The notes: generated by a model from the sequence alone, not told the origin. A DNA stretch of 64,000 nucleotides from Bombyx mori (GCF_030269925.1 NC_085123.1:8866001-8930000), one strand, 5' to 3'; positions 46,019-57,127 are shown, counted from the stretch's first letter. A program made the numbers and translations.

Positions 46019-46141
46019 TCAGGTGATGTTATGCCAATCTGGTTGTGGTAGTAGGTAAGTCTCATTATCACTCCGAACAACAGTAACTCCAGCACCATAA
46101 TATGGAATGACATAAGCAGACCCATCTGAAGGTCCCACAAC
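46019..46141 (-). CDS. TM2D1: TM2D1 exon 4
   Basis: Acceptor TTTTCATAG; encodes VVGPSDGSAYVIPYYGAGVT through PQPDWHNIT and TGA at 46021-46019. AATAAA on the minus strand at 45768-45763 is a likely polyadenylation signal. Confidence 0.9.
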   Translation of the reverse strand, partial: VVGPSDGSAYVIPYYGAGVTVVRSDNETYLLPQPDWHNIT

Positions 46142-48086
46142 CTATGAAAAGAACATTTTTATATATTTTAATCAACATAATGTCATTGTTATGTTAGAAT
46201 ATTTCTGTTAATTAGTTATGCCGATGTTTGTTCTATTAAATTGTTTCATGTACATACCTGTGCAGCTATTAATATAATGTCTAATAACTGTCCGAGGAAC
46301 ATGAATCCCAGAGTACATAGTTTTGCTAAACCCATTCCAGGATATCCCAAATAAAAGCGATCCAATCCAAACATTCCCAGGAATACAGATAGTAATAAAG
46401 CAATTTCTAGAGAATATCCATTCCTGAAATCATATATTTTATAGAATGATATATCACTGGACATTGTGCATACACTACCTATGACCTTTTTGAAAACTCT
46501 TAAATATCTATAGATAATTCACAGTACTAGAAAAAAGTTGAGTTGACTTGTCAAATTACTTTTGTATCATTTTTTCATAAAAGGCTAATTCATTTTTAAA
46601 TAAGAATCTGAGTTTATATTTTTTGTCTCATAGAAGCTATCCATTAATAAAGTAAATCATAGTGAACAATACTAAAGTTATTCAGATATAAGTTACAAGC
46701 GTTTTAATTTCAACACACTATTTTGAACAATAACATGTAAATTCTATTTCAACACTAAAACATTTCAATGTCCCGTTTCAATTGTAAAGTTTTAAAAGTT
46801 TTATCTCAACTAAATAAACAACAAGATAGCAATCATTTCCTGAAAACCTGTAATTTTAAAAAGACATCATTTGATCCAACTTAAACAAGTGACTGAGGTC
46901 TGATAGAGCTTTTAGTAACCACAATATAATCTTCAACTACCTATTTAAAATGTTGGTCATTTAATTAATATAACATTTAATACTAATATTAAATCGATGC
47001 CTCCAATGAACACTACTCTAACTAAAAATTTTGAAATTTTCGTTTTTCACTCAAATCACTTCACTATGTTAAAAGTATTAAGTACAATCAATCATTATTG
47101 ATGGGGTTTGAAGCAAGAGTAAATCAGCTAGTTACACAAAAAAACCATAAATATATCTGCAATAATAAAGATTTTATCAACTTTTTTCGTTTAAACGCTC
47201 CTCCTGTAAATCTACGAATTTGGAGTTAGAGTAGTGTTCATTGGAGGCATCGAAATTAAGAATGGTTTTTTTTCTTATATGTCAACAAACAAGAAATTTA
47301 ACCCACATTCTGATGGTAGCTGAATGTACATAAAATATTCACTTACGTCCATTTACATGGTAGTTTCCTTGTAAATGTTCCATTTTTTGTTTCATTACAT
47401 ATTATTCCATCAGCTGCTATACACTCCACTGTAAAACAAATTTATTATTATTTTAATTGTATATAAAGTTTATTTCACTCTTTATTGTATACAGAAATCT
47501 TACAATAAAAGGTACAAGCTAACTGGTATGAACAAAAATTTTTTTTAACAGACATAACTTTTTTCTGGCAAACAAAACAAACATAGGTTTTTAGGAATGT
47601 GGAAAAATGCATATGCAACAAAACGAAAACGAATGCACAAAGACCAAGTTAAAAAGATTTTATAGTTTCAAAACCAAATTTATCCTGCCATGATGCTTTT
47701 AAATTTAATTGTAACATAATTAATTTGACTTTATTAGTTTACTTTGAATTTTGAAGCGTTGTAAGCGTATTATAATAGTGCTAAAAATACTATCCTTTTT
47801 TTCTTCAGTTAGTAATTAACACTATTCTTTAATTGAAGTATTAAAATACTGTACCTTCGGCTTCACCTTCGGACGGAATTTCCTTTCCTTTTATACATCC
47901 TCTGAATTGTTGTGTGTCTGGATCTATTTGATCAATACTTGGGTTTGGACAAATAAATTGTCCCAATCTTAACGTACTGCAGTCTACATGCACTTTATCA
48001 ACTTTAGCTTCATCGGAAGCTTCTGTAATCGATAGCAAAAATACCAAACATACGTAGACGTGTACAGAATGTACAAGTTTCATCAT
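46019..48086 (-). CDS. TM2D1: TM2 domain-containing protein 1 (TM2D1) orthologue (four exons)
   Basis: Minus-strand exons 48086-47855, 47428-47347, 46423-46258 and 46141-46019 join in phase to 201 codons (200 residues). A signal peptide (VHVYVCLVFLLSITEA) leads a cysteine-containing outer part (CSTLRLGQFICPNP; VECIAADGIICNETKNGTFT). A TM2 module follows: helix 1 (LEIALLLSVFLGMFG), the DRF motif in GLDRFYLGYPGMGLAKLC, and helix 2 (LGQLLDIILIA). The conserved tail VVGPSDGSAYVIPYYG closes the protein. TM2D proteins are small two-pass membrane proteins; the fly family (almondex and two relatives) is linked to Notch signalling, and human TM2D1 was described as an amyloid-beta binding protein. Assignment to TM2D1 rather than TM2D2/3 rests on the VVGPSDGS tail and length. 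A GTG-initiated longer frame from 48098 exists, but ATG at 48086 is the natural start. Confidence 0.92.
46258..46423 (-). CDS. TM2D1: TM2D1 exon 3
   Basis: Acceptor TATGATTTCAG, donor CAG/GTATGT. Carries both membrane helices and the DRF motif. Confidence 0.93.
46994..47253. mobile_element. MITE in TM2D1 intron 2
   Basis: TCGATGCCTCCAATGAACAC plus TACTCTAACT at the left is exactly inverted at 47224-47253. Length is 260 bp with no coding capacity. Single copy in the window; superfamily unknown. Lies 94 bp from exon 2. Confidence 0.75.
47347..47428 (-). CDS. TM2D1: TM2D1 exon 2
   Basis: Acceptor TTTTACAG, donor AC/GTAAGT; 82 nt encoding VECIAADGIICNETKNGTFT then RKLPCKW. Found only by splice and phase logic. 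Confidence 0.9.
47855..48086 (-). CDS. TM2D1: TM2D1 exon 1
   Basis: ATG ATG at 48086; donor GAAG/GTACAG. Encodes signal peptide and VDCSTLRLGQFICPNPS. Ends phase 1. Confidence 0.88.
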
Positions 48087-48316
48087 TTGCAATAACACAT
48101 TCGCAGAACAATACGGTTTTAAATTGCAAATGGAAATTAGTTTACTTTGACTAGTAGAACCTAAGAAGAATATTTTACTATTTTATCAAGAACTTGAAAG
48201 GTAACAGAGTTTATGAAACATCCGCGATTCACCACTGACACTAGTTTGACACTTTCCTCAAACCTATTTTGACAGTGATTAATAATTGACAAACTATATT
48301 AACTACGAAAACTTTT
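48087..48316 (-). promoter_or_regulatory. Compressed TM2D1 5' region
   Basis: Only 230 bp separate the TM2D1 start codon from the inverted-repeat end of a large inserted element, so the core promoter and 5' UTR must lie here or inside the element. No TATA box stands out. Confidence 0.4.
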
Positions 48317-48477
48317 CAGTACCGTAAAATGGGGCGATTAGGGATCGAGAGGTGATTGGGGAAAAATCCAGGAAAATCTTTCGACGCGCAATACTAGTTT
48401 TTTAATCTTCCACTTTAGTGTAGTAGAATGTTGAAAGTTCACAAAACAACTCTGGATATGAATGATAATAGCTGAGA

Positions 48478-50581
48478 AGTCCCTCCGTAGACCCAGAGGT
48501 TCCAAGCGATCCGCGAGAGCAGGACTATCGACCATCCGAACAGCCCGTTTCTGTATGGAGTCAAATGGAAGTAGCTGGTATTTGGGAGCCCCGGCCCAGA
48601 GGTGAGAGCAGTACTCCACGCGAGGTCGGACCTGCGCCTTATAAAGCGCAAGTCTCTGTCCAGGCGTGAAATACCGCTTCGCTCTGTTAAGAACTCCCAA
48701 CATTTTAGAGGCCAATATGGCTTTACCTTCCAAATGACTCCGAAACTGGACATCGCTCGAAATATCGACCCCCAGAATCCCGATACTCGCGGAAAGCTGC
48801 AGGGATACTCCTTGAAATTCCGGCGCCATGACAAAAGGGTCCTTCTTCGCAGTGAACGCGCAAACCTGTGTCTTCAATGGGTTGAACTTATCGGCCATCA
48901 GAGTCTCTCTCGAAGCGTTGTACACGAGAGGCGATTAAAACTTGTGTCTGAAGTGGAGAACTCTCTGGGGCGGGTCTCCAAGTGGGGTGAACTGAATTCG
49001 ATATATCGCGCATCCCCCGTGCTATCATCCCCGTGCAGTATGAAAAGCGTGGGGGAGAGCACTGAACCTTGTGGAACACCAGCGTTGATGGTCATGGTAT
49101 CGGAGCAGCAGCCGTCGACGACAACTGTGATGCTCCGTCCATCCAAAAAGCTAGCGATCTACTTGCAGAGTCCCTCAGGGATCCCGTATGCTGGAAGCTT
49201 CGATAGAAGTGCCCTATGCCAGACCCTGTCGAAGGCCTTCGCGATGTCAAGACTCACAGCGAGAGCCTCGCCCTTGCTTTCCAAGGCTTCAGCCCATTTA
49301 TGTGTGAGGTATACAAGAAGATCGCCAGCTGAGCGACCATGACGGAAACCGTACTGCCGGTCACTGATCAGCTGGCGATCCTCAAAATACTTAAGAAGTT
49401 GGATGTTTATGATTCGCTCCATCACCTTGGAAAGCAAGGAAGTTATCGCGATAGGTCTGTAATTCGAGGGGTCCGACCGGTCACCCTTTTTGGGGATAGG
49501 GTGGACATGAGCAGTCTTCCATGAAGACGGAACCCTGTTGGTATTGTACGAGAGGCGATATAGACGCGTTAGCGCGGGTGTCAACTCAGGGGCGCATGTT
49601 TTTAGAACCACTGCGGGGATGCAATCTGGCCCACTCGACTTATGGACATAAAGAAACCGAAGCTCCTGTCTGACCGCACGCTGTGTGATGCGAATCTCAG
49701 GCATGTAGCTGTCACACCGGGAGATGTTGGGCGGCGTGGCTCCTCCGTCATCCAAAGTCGAGTATGAGGCAAAGAGCTTGACCAGATGGTCAGCCTTCTC
49801 CTTCGCACTATGAGCCAGACTGTCATTGGACTTACGCAGTGGTGGAAGGCTAGACCTGCAGAAGTTACCTTCTGCAGCCTTAGCCAGCGACCAGAAAGCA
49901 CGGCTCCCAGAGGGATAGCTATTCAGTCGCTCGCCAATTCTGGCAACGTGCTCCGACTTCGCCTTGGCAATAGCCCTCTTATAGGACCTAGAGGCGGCGT
50001 TAAATTTCCGACTTTTCTCCGATATATCAGGATCCCGGCATCTCCTAGCAACATTAAATGCCACGTATGCAGACCGCTTGAGGCGTGCAGCATCCCTACT
50101 GGCTTTATTATACCAGGGTTTGCTGCGACCCCCGACGGGCACCTCAGAAGAAGGAATGAATAATTCCATTCCCTGAAGCACCACGTCTTTAAGTTGGTCC
50201 GTACAGACGTCAGGATCATCGGAGGAAAAGCAGAGCCGCCCCCATGGGTAGGATGCGTAAAATTCACGCATTCCATCCCAGTCTGCTGACCTGTACCGCC
50301 AAACTCTTCGAAACCCGGTCGTCGTTCGACGACTAGGACGAGAGAGTGGTATGGCAGCACGGATAAGGCAGTGATCAGACGATCCAAGTGGAGCGTCGAC
50401 CACCACACTGTATCCAGCTGGGTGAGTGGTCAGCAGAAGGTTCAACAAAGAAGGCTCGTGCCCCTCAATGTCTGGGACACGGGTGGGCTGTGTCAACAGT
50501 TGAGAAAGGCCGTAGGACAAGGCGGAATCGTAGGCAGCCCGACCCGGGAGGTCAGTGGTTCTGGACCCCAACCACTCCTAA
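48478..50581 (-). pseudogene. Truncated CR1/Jockey-like LINE, reverse transcriptase (broken)
   Basis: The 470-codon frame (50571-49159) begins at the end of the endonuclease domain (PLGSSDHCLIRAAIPLSRPS) and runs into reverse transcriptase (KTAHVHPIPKKGDRSDPSNY then RPIAIT; DRQYGFRHGRSAGDLLVYLT; AVSLDIAKAFDRVWHRALLS). A frame shift near 49160 leads to INAGVPQGSVLSPTLFILH, and the catalytic YADD region is reduced to HGDD by a small deletion. A third frame (48925-48338) gives the thumb and C-terminal part (FTPGQRLALYKAQVRPRVEY). It stops at RRDF and lacks the 3' tail present at 1861-2256. Both ends missing plus frame breaks mean it is dead. Confidence 0.85.
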
Positions 50582-50589
50582 AACCTTAA

Positions 50590-50956
50590 ACCTTCCCTTA
50601 AACAGAATCGTTTGGGACTACAATAATGTCCAGGGTTGCGCGGTCTCCGTTAATGTTCATTCGGAGTTGTCCGATGGCGCTGAACTAACTTTAAGTGATG
50701 AATTAGATGTTTTTTCTAATTGTCTCACAACTTACAGGAAAAATCTATCGCGGATAATTTCCCAAGTAAATATAAATTAATCATATGTAATTAAATGTAA
50801 TCAAGTTTTAGTTAAATATTTTTTATTTTTGTTGTCAATGCACTTTCTATTGCACCTATGATTGAGGTGACATCTGCCATGTACTTTTGTTAGTTTTTCA
50901 ATGTTTTTTATTGATGATCACTTTGTTGGTGCAACTAAATAAATAAATAAATTAAA
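50590..50956 (+). mobile_element. LINE 3' tail ending in (TAAA)n
   Basis: A short frame (ELTLSDELDVFSNCLTTYRK) ends in TAA, followed by AT-rich 3' sequence and CTAAATAAATAAATAAAT, the tail style of Jockey-type LINEs. It abuts the 5' end of the opposite-strand LINE within about 10 bp. Family uncertain. Confidence 0.45.
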
Positions 50957-51142
50957 ACCAAGGAGTGCCAGCCCTATCAAATTTCTCTATGAACACTAAT
51001 TTCGTCCCCAATAACCGCAATTTCTGGGTAAATAGGGATAACACCTATTTTTGCTTTTTTTGATTAAACTGGAATGCTAATTGCATAGCTTTAAATTGGA
51101 TAACAAAGATACCCTCAAGACTCAATCATTTTGATCCAGATA

Positions 51143-51799
51143 CAGTCAAACCTGGGTAAGTGAGAACTGGATAAGTGAGAAAACTCTATAAGTGAGAGTA
51201 ATAGCCAGGACCCGTCATTTTAAGCTCCCAAAACCTCTATTAGCGAGAAACAGAAACCTCTCTAAGAGAGAGTCGTTTTTCCTTCATGGACCTCCGTAAG
51301 TGAGACTGCTACTTATCTATACCACTATAAGCGACAGTCGAGCTTTATTTATTTACATTATTTAGGAGAAACAAATGACAAAACAAATTACAAATTAAAA
51401 ATCTGCTATTAACTTTCATGGAACTTCCTACCATTGTTTTTGTATTGTTTTCTCGTCAATATTGAAACTATTCTATTTCGTGGAACTAAATAACGTTGTT
51501 AATTTATCGCATTCTTTTCGAATGGACACGTGTGCCTGTGTACCGTCCTGTTTGTCGGACTTACTCCGTTTATCGTTAATCAATTGCGAAAGAAAGTTTT
51601 GTTCTGCATCATGCCAAAACGGAAAATTAAAGTACTGTCATTAAGTAATAAACTTAAAATAATGCATGCGTTTGAATCCGGAAAATCGCGAAATGAAATT
51701 CAGAAGGTGCATTAGCGAGAAACTCGGGTTAGTGAGAAACCTCTATAAGCGAGAATGAGATTGTGCTCCCTTTAACTCTCGCTTATCCAGGTTTGACTG
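51143..51799 (+). mobile_element. pogo/Tigger-like DNA transposon, internally deleted
   Basis: CAGTCAAACC at the left and GGTTTGACTG at the right are exact inverted ends, flanked by TA on both sides (51141-51142, 51800-51801), the Tc1/mariner-type target. Subterminal AAGTGAGA/AGCGAGAA motifs repeat. A 34-residue frame at 51611-51715 (MPKRKIKVLSLSNKLKIMHA) matches the N-terminal helix-turn-helix start of pogo/Tigger transposases; the rest is deleted. Non-autonomous. Confidence 0.85.
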
Positions 51800-52024
51800 T
51801 ATAGCATTTTAAACATCAACAGCTACCTTAACATTGTTCATCAAGTTGGAATTTGTCCCTAATCGCCCCATTTTACCGGTAGTGCTGCAGGTTCATAAAA
51901 TATGTTTTGAAACAAAATAATATTACCACCTCCTCCTTCAGTCGTGCTCCACAAGTTTTTGTAGTCATGGAAAAACTGTAATTAACTACAAAAAAAAATT
52001 GTAATGCAACAAATAGGTTAAAAA

Positions 52025-52385
52025 AATATTTCTTCAGTCAGACCTTCAGTCATTCTCCTCGTGTCTGAGGGTCTTGACTACCTCCTCCTCCAGTCACATC
52101 CTCACGATGTTTTGATATCTTGTCCTGTCTCCGACTATTCTGAGAGCATCATAGACGGTGAAATCCAGGGTGGCGCGCATCTGGTCAAACTGGACTGCAC
52201 CACATTTGATTGCGACCCCGCGATTTTTTTCCTTCTGCTTTGCACTGGCAAAGTAATTACTGAATCACCAGGTTTTCAGAATTATCTCCATCTTTTCTTG
52301 CAATGTGTCCAAGGTAGGTACTGAATGATTCGCTTGAGGCAGCTGCTAAAAAGCCTTGTTAGAATTTCGAGTTCGTGAGTATTGA
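52025..52385 (-). mobile_element. RTE-type LINE reverse-transcriptase C-terminus, decayed
   Basis: Minus-strand pieces read YLGHIARKDGDNSENLVIQ and SQDPQTRGE, matching the GHIARRDGDN...DPQ end of RTE enzymes as I recall them. Stops and frame shifts are present. Confidence 0.65.
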
Positions 52386-53049
52386 TGCGTTAGATCTATG
52401 TATATGCAATCCACGGGATCTTATTACCACACTGTATTTAATAACCTACACAAAAGCAGTTTTGATTATATTGTAAATTCGAATAATATTCATAAAGTAT
52501 GCAATTAGTCTTAGTATGTAATCAGTATTTTACATATTATATATTTTTATGGGGCATCTTAAAACTAATTTCCAAATAATGGTCCAACTCTAAAGTCTAA
52601 GCTCTAGGAATACCACTAATCTAAACTAAAAATATAAATGCTAAGTGTGATTATGTATTTGTTAAGTTTTCGCGTCTTACATAATTAGCCGCCAAATTTT
52701 TATACATGTCTCAACGGTACAGAAAGTAATTAAGGCAAGCACCTTTCCCCTGAACAAAGGTCTATTCCCAAGAGATACAAAATTAATTTTGAATTGTCGA
52801 CCAGGATAACAATTCAGTCAACTGACATGAATAAATTGCAACATGGTATCTAGAGTACAGAAAAATAAAAAACAAAAAAACACTTGATACTTATTATCCC
52901 CGAAAATTACCACATTTTTAATGGCAAAGGTGCGTAATAAATTAACGCGAAAATTCAAGAAAAGTATAATAAAAACGAAAAAACTTTCTCATTGGCAGTT
53001 TTGTGGTAATGAGTATATCAGAGGAAGTGTGAAAGTGGCCCCGGTAAAC
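52386..53049. other. Intergenic, no gene seen
   Basis: AT-rich; nothing recognised. Confidence 0.5.
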
Positions 53050-53318
53050 AACTAATTAAGGAGCGGACGGATAGCGTGGTATGGACATGTGATGCGTAGA
53101 GAGAAGATGCATGTGACTAGGAGATGTATGGAAATGGTAGTGCAAGGTAGAGGGGGAAGAGGTCGACCGAAGAAGACATGTGTGATGGAGGGTGTGAATG
53201 ACGATATGAGAGAGAGAGGAGTGAGTGTTGAGATGACGGCTGATAGAAGAGAATGGAAGAGAAAAATTAGCTGTGCCGACCCCACCTAGTGGGATAAGGT
53301 GGAGAAAAAGAAGAAGTT
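53050..53318 (+). mobile_element. RTE-type LINE 3' end
   Basis: Translates to AWYGHVMRREKMHVTRRCME, GRGGRGRPKKTCVMEGVNDD and EMTADRREWKRKISCADPT-stop-WDKVE, the characteristic end of lepidopteran RTE elements, with an A-rich tail. A 66-codon frame is open at 53089-53289. Confidence 0.8.
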
Positions 53319-54482
53319 TTGTGATAACTGAAAAAATAATTGGGACAACCTCGACCGAGAATTTTTAACCCGAATTGTTTTTTATCATCAGAGTAATCAA
53401 AAAAGGACGGCATGATTTGAAAGGCGGCAAAGTTTTTGAAATGCAAAAATTTCAGAGACGAAGAAAACTAAAGATAGTCTCTTTTTTTGAAAATAAGTTC
53501 AGATTATTTTTTATTTGTAGTTATATTATAACTAAAACTTATATTCTATGGAAATAAAGTTATTTGATATTTAAAATAAAAATACTGAATAAAATTTATT
53601 TTAACATTAAGTTCTGCGCGATAAATTATTTTTAATTCTAATTTTAATAATAATTATCTTATACCAATTGAATCCTTACTTTGGATATTAAAGACTTAAG
53701 TGTCCAATTAAATTTGGTTTTGCTAACATTCTTAACAAAAGGTAGGTAAGCAAAAATATTGCAACAACATTGATGTATTAAAAAACCCAAGATACACACT
53801 CAGCGTCTCAAAGACGTCCGCATAAAATGAGCGCACAATTTAGAATCGTGCGCTCATTTCAAATAGTCTCGCGTCGCACCCGTCTCTGTGCGCTCGTCAA
53901 AAATGCCGAAGTGTTCGTTGAGAAATTTTTAAAATATTACGTCAAGAACGTTAAAAAAGGATGGGATATCGGATATTCGGTAAGAAATATAGTTTATTAA
54001 TTTGCTTTTGTTGTTTTTATGACTAAATATAGGAAACATTCAGTGATTTTGATTTAATTTGTCTAAAAACTTCACTCAACGGTCCAAGTATAATACGGCA
54101 AATCTCAATGGCCGCATTTTCAGTGTAAGAACTACTATTACAACGCCTTTTATTTTAGTCGCATAATCCAAACGATCCTGTTCTTATTCAATGGAGTCGA
54201 TTTTTTTTATTGTGTTTAAAGTTTTCATTAATAAGTTTATGCACTTTGAATTTTTTTAGTTTTGAATAACTATTCATACGATAGAAAATATATTATAATA
54301 ATAAAATAGTTCTTAATCGAATTCCAGAAGGAAAAGAGGACGTCCATACTACGTTATTTTTAAAGTTCGTAAGTATATATTATTAATAGATATTATTAAA
54401 TCGATTACTTAAGGGACAACTTATGGCTTCGCGACATACTGCACTTCACTTCACTTCTGTCATTAGCATGCAAACATGCATG
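53319..54482. other. Intergenic; contains a 12-bp hairpin at 53825
   Basis: AT-rich except for 53800-53905. The frame at 53375-53557 has no support. Confidence 0.5.
53825..53859. repeat. 12-bp perfect hairpin
   Basis: AAATGAGCGCAC and GTGCGCTCATTT pair perfectly around the 11-nt loop AATTTAGAATC. Lies in a small CpG-containing patch in AT-rich DNA. Confidence 0.8.
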
Positions 54483-54785
54483 ATCCTCCTGATCCATTAA
54501 CGGTGATTTAAATCACCACAAGCACCGGTCATAGTCCTCGCTGAACCCGTCGTTTGCGACGAAGGGCTCGACGAGCGAAATAACCCATAGACACAGCCTA
54601 CTGAGTTTCTCGCCGGATTTTCTTGGTGGGTCGCGTTTCCGATCCGGTGGTAGATTCTGCGAAGCACTTCTCTTGCTAGGGTAAGTGTTAGCAACACTCC
54701 GGTTTGAGCCCCGTGAGCTCACCAACTAGTTAGGGTTACGCTGATATAGTCTCTCAAGGCTATCAGGTTAGGTAGGAAAAAAAAA
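54483..54785 (-). repeat. BMC1-like LINE 3' region
   Basis: ATCCTCCTGATCCATTAACG, TGAGTTTCTCGCCGGATTTT and GGCTATCAGGTTAGGTAGGA; same orientation as 26228 and 35708. Confidence 0.75.
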
Positions 54786-56686
54786 CGGAAGTCAGAGGTT
54801 CTTTAAAAACGGCCAACAGATTAAGTAAAATGAATAATTAATTATCGAAACACTCGCAGCCAAAAATAATAATAATATCCATAGCGTGCACAATATTACC
54901 TTTGTAGTCACAGCGTTATTGAAACAAATACAAATATTTTATTAAAAAATACATACGTAGATTGGTTGTAATAAAAATAAGTTATCATTAATGTAAAAAT
55001 GGAAAATTCGTATTTTAGGTATTCCAACTGCGGCGGTTGGATTTTAAAAGAATAACTTTTAAAATTCAGATGAAAAACCTATCCTCTAATTGATGTAGTG
55101 CGGTTGAGTACGAGTTGAGTGCACTCAACAACCCTACACATTTTATGACACTTGCATTTGCGTCAAAACTAATTGGATTTACCTATTGGGCAGTGTCCGT
55201 ATATTGCTTTTGAATACCTCGTTAAAACAGTCACTGGCGTTATATAAATTTCACACTTATACATCTACAACGTTAATGTTAAGTTGTATATAAAGAACTC
55301 GATAATTTAATGGGTTCCGTATATTTAAATTAGTATTAGTAATTGTTATAGCAGTTTTATAATAGGCAAATATTCTGTTGAAATTGAGATGATCCTTCTC
55401 TAATCCATCCACACAACTCACTTATACACACAGACACACACGTACGAACACGCTTAGTGTGGTATAGTAAGATTGTTTTCAGTTCCTGGTTCAAGCTGTG
55501 CTAGAAATGCTATGCATCTATGTCGGAAAACCGGATGTAGGCCTCTACGATACAAACTGCGCTTGGAACAGAAGCCATTGAGAAAATCTATGTCATTCAT
55601 AAGTCTTTTGGAAGTAAAATATGCTTATATTTTTCTCATCCGCATAAGAAGGGTCATCAACTTTAGCATAGCATGAAGCTTATCATAACAGCAATGCATG
55701 ATTGCTTAGTTTTAATAATAACTAGTGCTGTTTTACATCATTCCCTATTGTCAGTTTTCAAGATAAGAACGAGGGAAAAGTTTAGATGGGAGGATTAGGT
55801 CATAATACTACTAAAACACACAGATTAAGAAGTAGTATGTTATGTTTTTTACGGCCCACTAACCCAAATTAAACGCACCGTTAAGTCGCTGCAAATTACT
55901 GTAGGTATGCTTTTCATGTGTTGTTTGAAGAATGACGCCATAAAGTACCTACGAAATACCGTGGGGAGGATCTCAGGGCGTCAATTATTGTTAATTAAAA
56001 TTAACCAAAAATAGCACATTCGAAATTCAATCATTTAAAACTGGCTAGGAGCGTAATGTATCAATACGTGTATCCTATGTACGGATTAGCGTTAATAAGC
56101 ACAGTGGTCAGATAGCGAAGATAAGTTCTGCTCTAGCGGCAAGCGGTGCGAAGGTACCTACAAATAATTCATCGAAGCACTGTCTATGGAACATACGACT
56201 TGTGGATATCATTTTCTTATTAGTAGTGGGATACTGGTGTTTATTCTAAAAGCTATATATTATTATGGTAACTAATCCCGTGCTCAATTAAAATTCTAAA
56301 ACTCGAGTGTTAGTTATGTTACAAGTATAAAGTATTTAAGAAAATCTTTGGCCGGCCGAATAAGGTACCCTATTTCGTGTCGTCACATTAAAAGGCGGAG
56401 GGCCAAGTTATTCAATTGTGAAAGTTTTCTAACTTGAAATGAACTCATTATACATTCAGATAACTCGCTAACAAACCGGCGCGGATCTCGGTGCAGCCAG
56501 ATAACGACGGCGCGCTTCTAACGAATCAACTTCGCGGGCTCAGTGGACTCTTATAAACTTGTTTGAGTTCGAATAAAGAAAAAAAATAATTGCGTCTACT
56601 TTATTAAAACTAGGATGAATTGAAATGAGAAGATTTGCAATTTTTACAAAACTCGTTTGTGAAAAAAGAATATCGATTTATATAAA
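54786..56686. other. Intergenic, no supported gene
   Basis: Mixed sequence. Less AT-rich around 55440-55660 and 56380-56550 (AACCGGCGCGGATCTCGGTG), but no frame with splice support. The 67-codon frame at 55473-55676 lacks a domain. Confidence 0.45.
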
Positions 56687-56945
56687 ACTAGCTGTACCGG
56701 TCAACTTCGCTGGGCACATAAAATTAACATTATTATTTCTCACCTCCAGAAAGATTTTCATCATTAAGGCTCCCCAACTGGTGTAGGAAATCCAACACTC
56801 ATATAAATATTAGCCTATCCATTAAGTACTAAGTACATGTATTTTCTACATGGATACCAAGTTTCAAGTCAATCGGATGCATGGTTTAGTAGTTATAACG
56901 GAACATCCGTAAAAACCACTGTAGATTTATATATTAGTATAGATA
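56687..56945 (-). mobile_element. Non-autonomous Helitron, second copy of 9504
   Basis: ACTAGCTGTACCGGTCAACT at the left and TTATATATTAGTATAGATAT at the right; same orientation as 9504-9746. Confidence 0.7.
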
Positions 56946-57127
56946 TACATAAGAATATAATCAATGTAGTCGAAGTCAATTATTTCGGATAACTCAAAAA
57001 CGACTGGTCAGATATTGATAAAATTTAAATGAGGTATAACATATACAACAATATAACCGCATTGAGAACTTCCTCCTTTTTTTAAATCGGTTAAAAACCG
57101 TACACTTTAAGCGAATATAAATCTAAT

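Larger units (their letters stand above)
48317..51884. mobile_element. Composite element bounded by inverted repeats
   Basis: The left end reads CAGTACCG then TAAAATGGGGCGATTAGGGA. The right end, reverse-complemented, reads CACTACCGG then the same 20 bases, so the ends match over about 28 bp. Between them lie an internal LINE fragment (48478-50581), another LINE 3' tail (50590-50956) and a pogo/Tigger element (51143-51799). No transposase for the outer repeats is recognisable and I cannot define a target-site duplication. It could be one non-autonomous DNA transposon that received later insertions, or one that picked up LINE sequence. Confidence 0.6.

Noticed and set aside
48087..48098. Longer TM2D1 start at a GTG codon
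   Set aside because: Eukaryotic translation should use the ATG pair at 48086/48083; the signal peptide is complete from there.
48602..49342. 246-codon plus-strand frame
   Set aside because: It is the antisense shadow of the LINE reverse transcriptase on the minus strand, whose motifs are clear; the plus-strand translation has none.
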